DNA of 64,000 nt from Eretmocerus hayati. Its lineage: Eukaryota; Arthropoda; Insecta; Hymenoptera; Aphelinidae. Position numbers and translations under genes: made by a program. Of this stretch, positions 25,079 to 35,919 are shown piece after piece; positions within the stretch are counted from its first letter, which is position 1, and each line of letters starts with the position of its first letter. Location: positions 164,845,685 through 164,909,684 of the forward strand of contig CM056741.1 of assembly GCA_029851415.1 (NCBI GenBank), in the 5' to 3' direction. The notes beneath the pieces were generated by a model, which made no database searches, was not told the origin of the DNA, and was given only the letters and a program-made list of their open reading frames with translations.

Positions 25079-27182
25079 GGTATATTTTTATATGCATAGC
25101 AACCGTACCGAAGGACATTACAACATTATATTCTTTTACATTTCACAAATTATGTGATGTTATTCCGACTTGCTTCTTGCTTTCCTCTAACTAATTCGTG
25201 TTTATGAGCATAAGATATTGAATGAATTATTACATCTCAATGATATACTTTCTTTGGTTAATTGCCAGCAAATCTCTCTCCATGTTGAGATTTTACAAAA
25301 AATTTGAATAAAAGTTTTCTCGGAAGAACAATTGAAAGAAAGAACGAATGTTATCTTGAATTGTCTTATCCATGCAACACTAAAGAAGTATCTGGGAGCT
25401 ATACACAAAATACACATTACGAATTGACCATGACGTACTACTATACAGGAAGTAGTGAGAACATCCTATTGGCTAGATTCGAGAATAAAGGCAAGCAACA
25501 ACCTTTGATTCCCTGACAGAACATCACAAGAGACAAACAGAAGAGAGTGAGAGAACTGTGTGGACGACAATCTAATGAGCGCAGGCAGGGCTTTGCTTTG
25601 TAGAGCGTGAAATTCGATAAAATGGTTTTGATTATAGAGTGAGAGGGCGACCACAAGGTAGAGAGTTTAGAGTCTCACGAGAGAGAGAATCTCCCATTCC
25701 GCGTCCCACCCAACGCAGCTGTCACTTTGCTTCTCTCAACCATTACGCATTCACGGCAACAGCAGACGAAACTCACAGTCGAGCCAAATTTTTCTGCAGC
25801 TATATGAGAATTACACAAAGTCTCAGGAAATTAGTACAGGAAGAAGAGAAATCTCTCATAGATTCAAGAGGAGAAATAATACTGATATTGCGGTGGAAAG
25901 CGCTCATTTACTTGGAGGTAAATCACTTAGGGAACTCTCTTGAGTGTCGCCTTGGGGCGTTACACCAACGCTTGCTGACTCTATGACAGCCTTCCTCAAC
26001 CTTATCTATGTAAAGGTATATTATCTATGAGGAGATGAAGGGTAAAGTGTTGGTATAGTGTAATAGGTACTACAGGCGCCAGAGTCTCAATTTTCGCGGT
26101 GCATTTCAATTGGCTTTGCGCATACACTGGGCTCTTCTGCTGTATGCGATTCTGTGGAAGCGGCAGATGCCACAAGAGAGAGTAAGAGAACAAACTTGGT
26201 ATACATGAAACTTGTGCTTGGCGTACATACATAATACAGCTCTCGTTATAGAGTTCAACTACCCCCAAAGCTACTCCTCCTCTCATCCTCATCTTTCTCT
26301 CTAAATCAATTAGATTCAGGATATCGTTTGCACAAGTCTCTGTGGAGAGCTTGAGTCTGTATTATATTTGTACACACAGAGAGCAAAATTGATGCCCCCG
26401 AGGAGAGTCAATTCAGCACCTGTAGAGTATTCTCGACAAGGGAGGATGGTACAGTGGACTACAAAATCATAGAATACGCTTAAAATCAAATTTGAGGTCG
26501 TTGCGGTCATGGTTTTTAGGTTAGGATGGACGAAGATAAAAGAAGAATAGACATAAAACATGTGTGAATGTGGAATTATAACTCAGAAGCTGGACAAAGA
26601 GAGAGCGGTCAGGCACGCCCATCTAAGAAAATTAGAGCAAATATGTAATGTAATACTACTATGAAGTTGTAAATGATATGACGGTCAGTGCGGCCAGCCA
26701 CACGGTCTCTTCAACCAAGAGCAACGGAATGTGCGAAAACAATGTACAAATTTAATATCGCCCGCTCACATTTCGGGTGCCTATACCGAGTCGTCTGAGA
26801 AAGATCTCTGGATTTTCCAGGTCATCCAGTCTCAAGATGATAAATATTGAGGTCTGAAATATATTTCTGAGAGGAAGGATCAGAGTGCTTTTCCGAAGTT
26901 TGTTAATATTTTCGCTCATGACTTGTCAAAGTTTGATATTAGACACTTCCAAATAATTTGACTAAAATATTGGAGAAGGAGTATCTAAGAGAACGTGTAT
27001 AAAGTACGTAAACGATTACGAGGGGGAGGGGGCGGGGTAACTCAACTTATTTCTACGCCACATACATCAGTCAGGAGTTTTCCATTTCAAAAAGTCTTGC
27101 AAGGAGTGGGGGTTGAGTATCGAAACTTATAGCATTTTTTTTCTATAATCAAGTTCTTCAGGATCATACTGGACTAACATGC
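25079..27182. other. gene-free stretch
   Basis: No coding sequence or repeat could be supported. It has several purine-rich GAGAGA tracts. Confidence 0.4.
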
Positions 27183-27503
27183 AGAGGACCAGGGTCCGAA
27201 TCACTAATACTATCCAAATTTTTCTTCACGGTTCTGTACCACATAGAATACGAAGAATCAAGAGTAACTCCGTCAAATGGGTCTCGTGTCCAAAAATACA
27301 GGCAATAAGATTATCATTGTTCATTAGGCCATGTTAAAAAGTTGTATACATGGATATACTAGCAATGTTGATGTTTTTCGCTGTAGCTCTGAACAAAAGG
27401 TCCATTTGACAGAGTTACTCTAGGTTCTCCATATACTGGGTGATACGAAACTGTAAAAAAAAATTTAGACAACATTGATGATCCGGACACCTGGTTCTCC
27501 CCT
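27183..27503. repeat. degenerate inverted-repeat element
   Basis: The left arm (GGACCAGGGTCCGAATCA, then AGAGTAACTCCGTCAAATGG near 27262) pairs imperfectly with the right arm (CCATTTGACAGAGTTACTCT near 27401, then TGATCCGGACACCTGG near 27479). Arms are about 110 bp with many mismatches. It looks like an old MITE. Confidence 0.65.
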
Positions 27504-29316
27504 TGTAAGTCTACTCTTGAGACTCATTCATTCTGTGATCTCCCACAAATGAACCATGAATAGAAAGCATTTGGAAATCATTCTGTAAGTCGAAGAATAT
27601 TATAGAGAAGATGGAGAAAAAATCTTCTGCAAAGAATGAGTCCAAATCCGAAAAAAACGTGGGAAGTTTTCAGGCTGATTTTTTGTTGCACTATTCAAAA
27701 GTGGACTTATTGTTAGTTCCTTTTGATTCTGTACCACTGAATTCATGGATGTTCCCAATCAATATGAAGGACACTCAAAGAGAATCAAAGAATCCGAAAA
27801 TTTCATATTTTTATCACTTCACAAAATACCCAGCTGGATACGTCATATTTATCACGAATCTAACATCTTTGTCGGAATCCTGGATTGACCCTGTTTTCCT
27901 TATTTTCTAGATTGGTCAACACCCAGAAGTGGAGCTTAACAACTCTATAGACCTTTGCTCCGGGTCTCAGAGAAATTTTGAGTGGAAAAAGTCAATAACT
28001 AGTTGCAAAATGCAAAAAATATCAAAATTACAATATTGGAAAATTATGGTCATCTTCATTTTATTTTAAAACACAAACAAAAAGAGATTAAGTTATATAC
28101 TCTTGTCTCGCATATCATATGTTTCCAGAATCGTCAGTCCCGAAATTCATGTGATTCTCCTCAAATTTTCATCAAGTGTCGATCAAAAGTTAACACAAAT
28201 ATTGAGGATGAAGCATAATGAAAAAAATATGTAACAAGTTTAATCACTTCCAATTGTAAAGGGTAACATTGCCCGTTTACTTCAATGAATAAATAAATAA
28301 ATAAATCATGCTCCATTACCCCTCAAAAATGCACTAACATTAAATATGCAGCAGATGACAGTGAAGTAGTAGCAAATATCAGGACCTTCATACTCTTCGA
28401 AAGATTGATTAGCATTGCGGAAGAGCCCATAGCAGAGTAAAGAGCGCATATAGAGGCCTAAGTGCTGCTGCGAAAACGTTGTGCTTTATGGATACGCTCG
28501 AAATCTCTCTCTGTGATGCTGCACACAACATTGCAATTTCTGTGGTGCATAACCGCGTTCGTAAAATGCTTGGTGGTGTGATAGGGCAGTGCAGTGCTCT
28601 ATTATAGAGCATCACAGCAGCTGAGGCTCACCGCGAAAGCTAATGCGGCTTCGCTGTCCAGGTGTCGTCGTTGGTTTACGAAGCTCTTGCGCAGCATCCA
28701 GGAGGAGTAATTCTGACCTTCCCTCTCACTCACTATATAGACTATATAGCCCTCTGTCTGTATGTGCCTCATGCATCACACAAATTGCATAGCAGCGCAT
28801 TATAGCTCATGCCATGCGATGTTTATCATCGTGGTCCGACCGTAGATAGTATTAGTATAGTAGTAGGTTTAGAGGTTAGCCGATGAGAGGTGATTAGGTT
28901 ATGTTAGCCTAAAGCGACTCAACCACCACCCTTGCGATAACACTTAGCATTTTGTTTGAGCATTCTGTTGGAAATATGGAAAAATATGTAGAGGAAGATA
29001 TCTTGCTTTATCAGAGACCTTCAGGATAGAATAGACATTTATCTTTCCAAGAGGTCTATTTTTCTTTGAATGTAGACCATCTACTCGCAATGGCTCATCT
29101 TTGCGGACTTGAGGTTCTGTATCTGTAAGGATATAGCCTTCTTGTTCTACTGTATTTGAGGGAAAAAGGAAAATACATCCGTAAGTGCAAAGATATGGGA
29201 GAGCCAGGCTACTCTCTGTGTTTTCTCTCTCTCTCTGGCCTCTTGTTCTTGCTTGAATTGCCATGAGTATATGATGGGAGGTAAGATGCTCTCTTCTTCT
29301 TCTTCTTCCGTCTCCT
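27504..29316. other. gene-free stretch left of the large transposon
   Basis: Holds a short (AATA)n tract near 28286. No other feature could be supported. Confidence 0.45.
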
Positions 29317-29331
29317 CCCGAGTAGAAATCT
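29317..29331 (+). repeat. left terminal inverted repeat of the large transposon
   Basis: CCCGAGTAGAAATCT, identical to the complement of the right end at 35905-35919. Confidence 0.9.
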
Positions 29332-29825
29332 GTTCAGGCGCGCCAGCACAACAACTTTGGGCCTTTACAGGCGCATCCAAGTCGGTCCTTGGGCGAACTG
29401 TAGGCGAAAATAAGTCATGAAACGCTAAGCCACTCAGGGCCAAGCTTATCGCGCTGAATACTGCCTTTACAAGCGTTTGCCTTGCGGCCACCTTGCTTCT
29501 ACCTTAAGTAATATTTTTGACAGCTGATGGGAGGTATACCTAACCTTCTGAGCGTCTGCTATTACGTGTTTTCAGAGTATTTTTGTCTGTCAAATACAAC
29601 TTTTATATTTTGCATTCTCTACTAATAGTGCAAGAGCGTCCATGATCTATATGTAGGAAACGTGGCAATATTTGGCTTTCAAAAGAATTCGGCGCCGGGC
29701 TTACGAATGTTCTGTTGATAACAAAGAATTAAGTGCATACAGTGTTGGAGGGATCAAAGTGAAGATTTTTTTCAGAAGTCAGAGTCACGTTTTCATGCAT
29801 CTAGTGCTAGATACACACAGTCACA

Positions 29826-31994
29826 ATGCTGAAATTGAAGACCTCTACTCTTAGAGTTCACCATTTTCGGTTGAAAAGGCAAATACAAAAGGAGAGAGAG
29901 AGTCAAGATGAGGCACCTCCACCAAAATCATCCAAGAGTGATACTGGCGGCTCACCACAAATACCTGCATCACATATTTCTGCTGAAATACATCAAGACT
30001 TTGAAAATAATACACCCTCTAATGAGCAACTAGATGCAGAAAAGGGGGAAGACTCTCGTGGACCACAACCACCTGAAGAAATTCTAAATGTGGAGGAGAG
30101 GGATTTAGTTGGACCTCCAATTGAGCCTAAACAAGCTAGTAGCACTAACGAAGGTAATGTGTGTCTCTGCAAATGCTGTGAAAATTGTAGGAAAGGGCAG
30201 AACATTAGGGATGAATCTCACATCCGTGAAGATGTTAAAAAAATGGCTAAAAGGCTATCAATTCCTTACAGTCACTTGAGCGTCATGTTGAAAACATTCA
30301 AGCCATATCATCCTACTCTACCTCTATCTGCCAGGACACTGTTGGGGCACCACGAAAAACCCACCATTGAAACTCATTTGACAGGTGATGCTCCTGAAGA
30401 TACAGCTGAGTTTGTGTATTTTGGCATAAGTGATCATTTGCAGAAAACTGTGAATGTTAAATTCCATCCAGAGAAAGTATTGAAGCTCCAGTTCAATTTT
30501 GATGGCCTCACTCTCTTCAATTCCAGTAGTAGAGAATTTTGGACTGGATTGGGCAAAGTATATACTAAAAAGAATCATTATGATCCATTTGTGGTGCAAG
30601 TGCACAGTGGCGTTGGAAAACCAAAGTGTGTTTGTCAATATTTATGGAAATTTATCCTTGAGATCAATCATTTATTGGCCAAAGGAATTATAATTGATGG
30701 TGTCCATTTCAAGGTGGAAATCAAATCAATGGTTTGTGACACACCAGCGAGAGCATTCATCAAAAGTGTCAAAGGACACACAGGTTTCTATGCTTGTGAG
30801 CGCTGTACAGTGCGTGGTTTCAAGGTTGATAATACAACGGTGTATCCTCTCAATGAGGGAATTTTGCGCACTGATGAGTCTTTCAGAAATAGAGCCAACG
30901 AAGAACATCACCATGAGTTGTCACCTCTACTACTCATTGACCCTCCCATCAATATGATTATCTTGTTTGTGTTGGATTTTATGCACCTTGTTTGCTTGGG
31001 TACAACCAAAAAACTGATATCAGACTTTTGGCTGACACCCTCTTATAAAATCCTGACAAGGAATGATATCTTGCGTGTGTCTGCCAGATTGGGAAATTTG
31101 AACAATCAGATACCTGCAGAATTCCAGCGAACAACTAAGAGTCTGCAAAAGTTTGGTGAATTCAAGGCAACAGAATACAGATTCATCACATTGTATAGTG
31201 GAATGTTTGTTTTTAAAGACATTCTGCCTGAACCTTACTACAAACATTTCCTTCTTTTGTGTATTGGTTGCAGAATTCTGTGCAGTCAAGATTATCATAA
31301 GAAGTATTTCAACCAAGCAAAACAATATTTAGACAAATTCGTGAGAACAGCATCACATCCTAGTCTCTATGGATTGAAAGCTCTCGTTATAAACCTACAT
31401 AATCTCTCACACTTGGCAGATGATGTAGAAAATATGGATTGCCCCCTCATGGACTTCTCAGCATTCCCATTTGAAAATCTTCTTGGAAAGTTGAAAAAAT
31501 TAGTGGAGAGCGGGAACAAGCCCCTAGCTCAGCTGATCAACAAAATTTTTGACTACTTCAGTAGTGAAAAAGCCCAAGAAAAACCTGATTTTGAAATTTT
31601 AAAAGAAAAGAAAGAGAGAGATGAGCAAGGTCTGTACCAATATCAGAGAATCAGGCTGCTAGATTGTGAACTTTCTACCAAGCGTCCAGAAAATGTTGTA
31701 TTGCTGAAGACAGGTGAAATCATTGCAATCATTTCAATAAAAGCTCCTTCAAAGCAGTCAGCTCTTTCTGAGATCTGCATTGAAGGGAGAAGTATTGAGA
31801 TTCTTGGGCCAGCGTTAAACTACCCATGCGACTCATCAGCTCTCAACATGTTCAAAGTGTCACATGATACCAACAATCCTGTCATTAAATCAAATTTGGC
31901 ATTGATAAAATGCAAGATGGTGTTGCTTGATATTTTTGAGTTGGAAGGTGACCCAATAGAATCATACGCTATGCCACTCCTTCATATGAATTGA
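29826..31994 (+). CDS. Tnp2-like (CACTA/EnSpm-related) transposase
   Basis: Uninterrupted 722-codon frame. N-terminal about 100 residues: basic and then acidic low complexity. A Cys cluster (CLCKCCENCRKGQ, about 112-124) may bind zinc. The core has CDTPARAF with Asp305, KGHTGFYACERCTVRG, and LDFMHLVCLGTTKKLISDFW with Asp384. These match the D..PA, KGH..C..C and D.MHL..LG signatures of Tnp2/Transposase_21-type RNase-H-fold transposases found in many animal genomes (family knowledge). A KDZ-type affiliation is the main alternative. The true N-terminus may lie in an upstream exon, since an open segment near 29675 reads FKRIRRRAYEC. It is intact and lies inside matched inverted termini, so it is more likely mobile than domesticated. 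Confidence 0.85.
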   Translation: MLKLKTSTLRVHHFRLKRQIQKERESQDEAPPPKSSKSDTGGSPQIPASHISAEIHQDFENNTPSNEQLDAEKGEDSRGPQPPEEILNVEERDLVGPPIEPKQASSTNEGNVCLCKCCENCRKGQNIRDESHIREDVKKMAKRLSIPYSHLSVMLKTFKPYHPTLPLSARTLLGHHEKPTIETHLTGDAPEDTAEFVYFGISDHLQKTVNVKFHPEKVLKLQFNFDGLTLFNSSSREFWTGLGKVYTKKNHYDPFVVQVHSGVGKPKCVCQYLWKFILEINHLLAKGIIIDGVHFKVEIKSMVCDTPARAFIKSVKGHTGFYACERCTVRGFKVDNTTVYPLNEGILRTDESFRNRANEEHHHELSPLLLIDPPINMIILFVLDFMHLVCLGTTKKLISDFWLTPSYKILTRNDILRVSARLGNLNNQIPAEFQRTTKSLQKFGEFKATEYRFITLYSGMFVFKDILPEPYYKHFLLLCIGCRILCSQDYHKKYFNQAKQYLDKFVRTASHPSLYGLKALVINLHNLSHLADDVENMDCPLMDFSAFPFENLLGKLKKLVESGNKPLAQLINKIFDYFSSEKAQEKPDFEILKEKKERDEQGLYQYQRIRLLDCELSTKRPENVVLLKTGEIIAIISIKAPSKQSALSEICIEGRSIEILGPALNYPCDSSALNMFKVSHDTNNPVIKSNLALIKCKMVLLDIFELEGDPIESYAMPLLHMN

Positions 31995-32588
31995 GGATTC
32001 CATCGTTTTGGTAAGCATCATTTTTAACAAATTCCATACTGTGTTTATTTAATCAACAAAAACAAGTATCTGAATGATTCAAAAGGAAGATATAGAAGAG
32101 GCTTCTCAATTATTCAGCAATTCACAAATATTCCCAAATTGATTCTAGTATTATGTTATTACAATGATCAACTCGCTAGCGTGGAATCAAAATTATACAA
32201 ATGTATCTTCTCTGTTTGAATCACCAAGAACCTCCTCAAAATGGAATATTTCCAACTGCATAGCTAAATTCTCTGTGTTTCCTTTCAGGTTGCCTTATAT
32301 ACTGTACATAAAGTTTTACTTAGAAGATTTGATTAGTTAGGATAATAATTTGTTAAACCATGTGAAGAAGATCAAGAGTTAGTCATCGATGAACAAACTC
32401 ATCAGATTCAGCTCACAAAAATCAGTTCTGAGAATTGTCAGTTTTTAGAATCAGCTGCCGTTATGTATTTTGAAGTCGTTTCTGCTAGTCAGTTCGCGCC
32501 GTTGCAGGCCGCGCTCCCAACACCTTGTACATTTTCTACAAAATAAATCACTGTTTTCATCTCTTGGATACCATCATCATCACTAAAA

Positions 32589-35170
32589 ATGAGTGCTCGA
32601 AAAGGTAATCGTTTTAGCCTATCATGTTTATCTCTTAAGTTCTGTCAAAAGCTTTAGGAATGATTTTTCTGGTTTCCATTCTGAAATTAGAGGTTATAAC
32701 CTCAAATCCGAACGTCATTTGTAAACAGAATTTGCACCAAAAACTCATTTGCTCACTTGCTTGGATCATGATGATATGTTTTGACCACAAGCTTAGTTAT
32801 ATTTTTCTCATCATTTATACTTCAGGCAATAAAAAAAATCAACCCAAAATGGGGTTTGCCGCTGTAAAGATTTCAACAGAGAATGGTCTTGAAGCACCCT
32901 TCCATACCTCTGTTCCAAATAGTTGGCTAGAGGATGAAAGGGATGGAGTACCAGGGTATTTTGTTCATATGATGCCAGGGGCATTAGGCGATGAAGACTA
33001 TAACCTAGTCTTCAGTCTTGCCAAAATTCATGAAGCCAAAGATGCACCATTATCTTGGACTTTGACAAAGTGCGAACCTCTAGACAAGTTCCGTAAGTAT
33101 CCTCCAAGTCCAGTGTAAGACTTGCATTATTGTTAAAATACCTTACGAGCTGATAGCTCATTATACGTATGATTCTGTCGCCAGGTACATATGATGAATC
33201 GTACCAATTCATCAGATCAAAAGTCATGCAAGGATTGATTATAGAACAACATCTAGGACCTGAGGTTATTGATGATACCTTGGATAACATCATCCCTCTA
33301 GTCCCTGAATCAGAAATGGACCAAGATAATCACCACGAGTTAGATGGTAAATGAGTAGTTATTAATTTTTCACTTTGTCAATCAGCGTAGTAGAGAGGTA
33401 TTCGCCCTCTTCAATTTGATGTGATAGACGTTTACGCAATGAATGGTATTTAACAGTGACTGACTTCTTATCACTATACTTTTCTTTGTATTAGCAGCAT
33501 TCCCTGGGTCCATTCAAAACTCTGCAACTGGAACGATAACTAATGATAAGCAGGACTCATCCTTAACTGGGATCACCAGTGGGTCTTCTCAAAACTTTCT
33601 AGATGATTCCAATGTAACATTACACATTCCTGATGGTGATGCATTCATTACAAGAGAAGATTGGGCAGGTATGTCTGTAGAACTTTGATTAAAAGCTCAG
33701 GGGCAATTCACAAATTACATAGAGGGAACTTGAAGAATTTTGATAATCCTCATTCTGAGCAAAAGATTTTCTTCCTAAAATGTATGAGTAATGTATGCTC
33801 CTAGAGAAATTTGTGACTTACAAGTCACAAATTTCTCCAAGATACATTCTCTAGGAACAAGAATACATTCTTGCTTTATAACCTCCAAATAATGAATAGA
33901 TCACCCTTCATGATATCACAACATTTTGGTAGATAGCTTTTGGAAATCATTACCTATTACGGTTGATGCCAGAGTAGTCATCATCGAGTAGCCTGAGATA
34001 ATATTGTGGTTATCGCTTACTTAGAGCCTCACTGGGAAAATTTCCTATTGGCTTTTATCAAATCTGATATAGAATGATGAGCTTTGTTATAATTGACTAA
34101 CATATTTAACTGAGACCTTATTTATTTTTCAAAATTGGTTGCAGGACTCATGAATATTGTTTCATCTTTGGCTACCAAGGTGACCAAATCCATTGAAGGT
34201 GAATACTTTGAATATCAACTTTATGATCCATTTCAACATAGAATGATTCATATTTATAATCATAAATTTACTTATGTTGCAGCCGTAGAAAAAAATTTGA
34301 CCATAAAATTGCAGGGAGTACAAGATAGATTAGATTCTTTGGATTCTAGATTAACTCTAGTGCAGAATAAACAGATTGAAATGACAAATACTTTGAAAAC
34401 TAATGGGGGGCTGAAAAAAAATGAATCCTTGTTGACTTTTGAAGAATTGAGCAACAAACATGAATTGAAATGTCCTTTCGAGACTGATGATGAGTATCTC
34501 AAATTTGATCAGAAAATTATATCTGAGGTTTACGAAGATCTGGTGAGTGAATATATCTCCTTTCCCTTTGTTTTCTGACTCACGTATATCCCTAGAATCA
34601 TTGAATATTCAGTTAGTCCGCTATTTTTTTCAGAAGAAACACATAATTTCCACTAGTGACAACCATCAGTCGATTAGGTTCACGTGCTCTGAGATACTCA
34701 AAAAGTTCTTCAAAGGGGCTGTCTTGAACTTGTATACAGCTAAGCGACAGAGTACAATAAGAACTAAGAAAATTTTCCAAGGACAGAAATTCTACGCATG
34801 CTTAAAAGGTGAATATCTTGCACTTAGTTTACACGCCTCTACTGGAATTTTGACAAGTCTTTTCTCAAATCATGAATTTATTGTTACAGATGCACTAACG
34901 AATGTATACTATAACCCTCAGAGGGAAGATGGGACTAAAGATGAGAAAGTCCCCGAATTTAGTACAGAGTTATTGATAACAGAACTTGGACATGTTTTCA
35001 ACAATGCTAACAGTTGGGATGGCAAAAGGGCTGAACGCACCCGAAAATCAGATGAAAATTCTCTGACCAACGCTGGCTCCAAGAAACAGAAGAGATGTGT
35101 GTCGAGTGTTAATGGAGACACTGCTGATGTGCTCCAAAACAGTCAATCTCAAAATGTTGTACAAGATTGA
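32589..35170 (+). CDS. DUF4806-domain protein carried by the transposon (8 exons)
   Basis: Exons: 32589-32604, 32826-33092, 33185-33346, 33498-33668, 34145-34198, 34283-34542, 34634-34808, 34890-35170. All phases agree, giving 461 residues. The N-terminal part, MGFAAVKIS to VPNSWLEDE, is the head domain often found with DUF4806. A Ser/Thr/Asp-rich linker follows, then a coiled-coil-like stretch (LQGVQDRLDSLDSRLTLVQ) and the DUF4806 domain (CPFETDDEYLKFDQKI, FKGAVLNLYTAKRQST, GQKFYACLKDALTNVYYNP). A basic tail contains KKQKR. DUF4806 proteins occur across insects and often beside transposases. Their role is unknown; a helper that binds DNA or modulates transposition is inference. The acceptor of exon 4 is a NAGNAG site. 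AATAAA lies downstream near 35618. Confidence 0.82.
33803..33836. repeat. perfect short palindrome in an intron of the DUF4806 gene
   Basis: AGAAATTTGTGACTT, two bases, then its exact complement. It lies in the long fourth intron. A weaker second pairing (TCCTAGAGAA with TTCTCTAGGA) surrounds it. Confidence 0.8.
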
Positions 35171-35904
35171 CTTGTAATTTTTGTTTTTCGTGTCTATCAT
35201 ACTTCTTTGTTTATTCTCATCACGGTTACTCTAAGTGGAATGCTTAAAATATTGAGAAATTTTGAGACTGCTGAATAGTGTGTGTACATTTACCGAGTTG
35301 TATACTGTGCTGTGAGAGAGTAAGTTTGTATCACCAAATCACATTGCCAGAAATTCTGGTTACGCTGTATATGGATTAGATCCTATACATGACAGTATTG
35401 TAGGATATTACTTGTAAGGTGCGTAATGTGCCAAACTGAAAGTGTATGACGAGTACTCATTCATATGAGAGATCACTATTCTCTCGAGTCATTACATTTA
35501 GGAGTCTCACTAATTGTTCAAATGTAATTACAGCCATCAAAGGCTATCTGACATGTTTTAAGAATAGAACATTACTATATTCTCAATTTTATATTGTTCC
35601 ATTATTTTTTCAAGAAAAATAATAAAAAGTTAATGACAATCTTATGCCACTGAGATTTTTCTCGTCCTAATCTCATTCAATGCGTATACGTATGCCTACG
35701 CTCGTTTTTTTGAGACATGAAAAGGCGAAGGAAACAACCATGAGCCCTTCTGGCGTTGCCTCACGATCGCGGTGCTGCCTGCGTAACGCCTGAACTATTA
35801 CGAAGGCAAAAACTTGCCAAGCGTTTCACGCCTGAGCAATGCCCACTGCAGGCGTTCGTACGCTAGCTCAGGCGATTAGCCTGGCCCTGTTGAGCGCCCA
35901 ACAT

Positions 35905-35919
35905 AGATTTCTACTCGGG
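35905..35919 (-). repeat. right terminal inverted repeat of the large transposon
   Basis: AGATTTCTACTCGGG, the exact complement of the left end. Partial similarity (GGGCGC versus CAGGCGC) continues inward. Confidence 0.9.

Larger units (their letters stand above)
29317..35919. mobile_element. 6.6-kb autonomous DNA transposon (Tnp2-like transposase plus DUF4806 gene)
   Basis: The ends are perfect 15-bp inverted repeats, CCCGAGTAGAAATCT at 29317-29331 and its complement at 35905-35919. The dinucleotide CT lies just outside both ends (29315-29316, 35920-35921), a possible 2-bp duplication. Subterminal CAGGCG/CGCCTG words recur at both ends (about 29336, 29366; 35786, 35831, 35854, 35872), as in CACTA-group elements. 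It carries two same-strand genes, a transposase (29826-31994) and a spliced DUF4806 gene (32589-35170). Both are free of stops and frameshifts, and the ends are identical, which suggests a recent insertion. The class call, CACTA/EnSpm-related, is inference from the transposase. Confidence 0.88.

Noticed and set aside
29147..29491. 114-codon minus-strand frame with a Glu-rich run
   Set aside because: It crosses the left end of the transposon and its acidic run is just a CTT microsatellite. It is not a gene.
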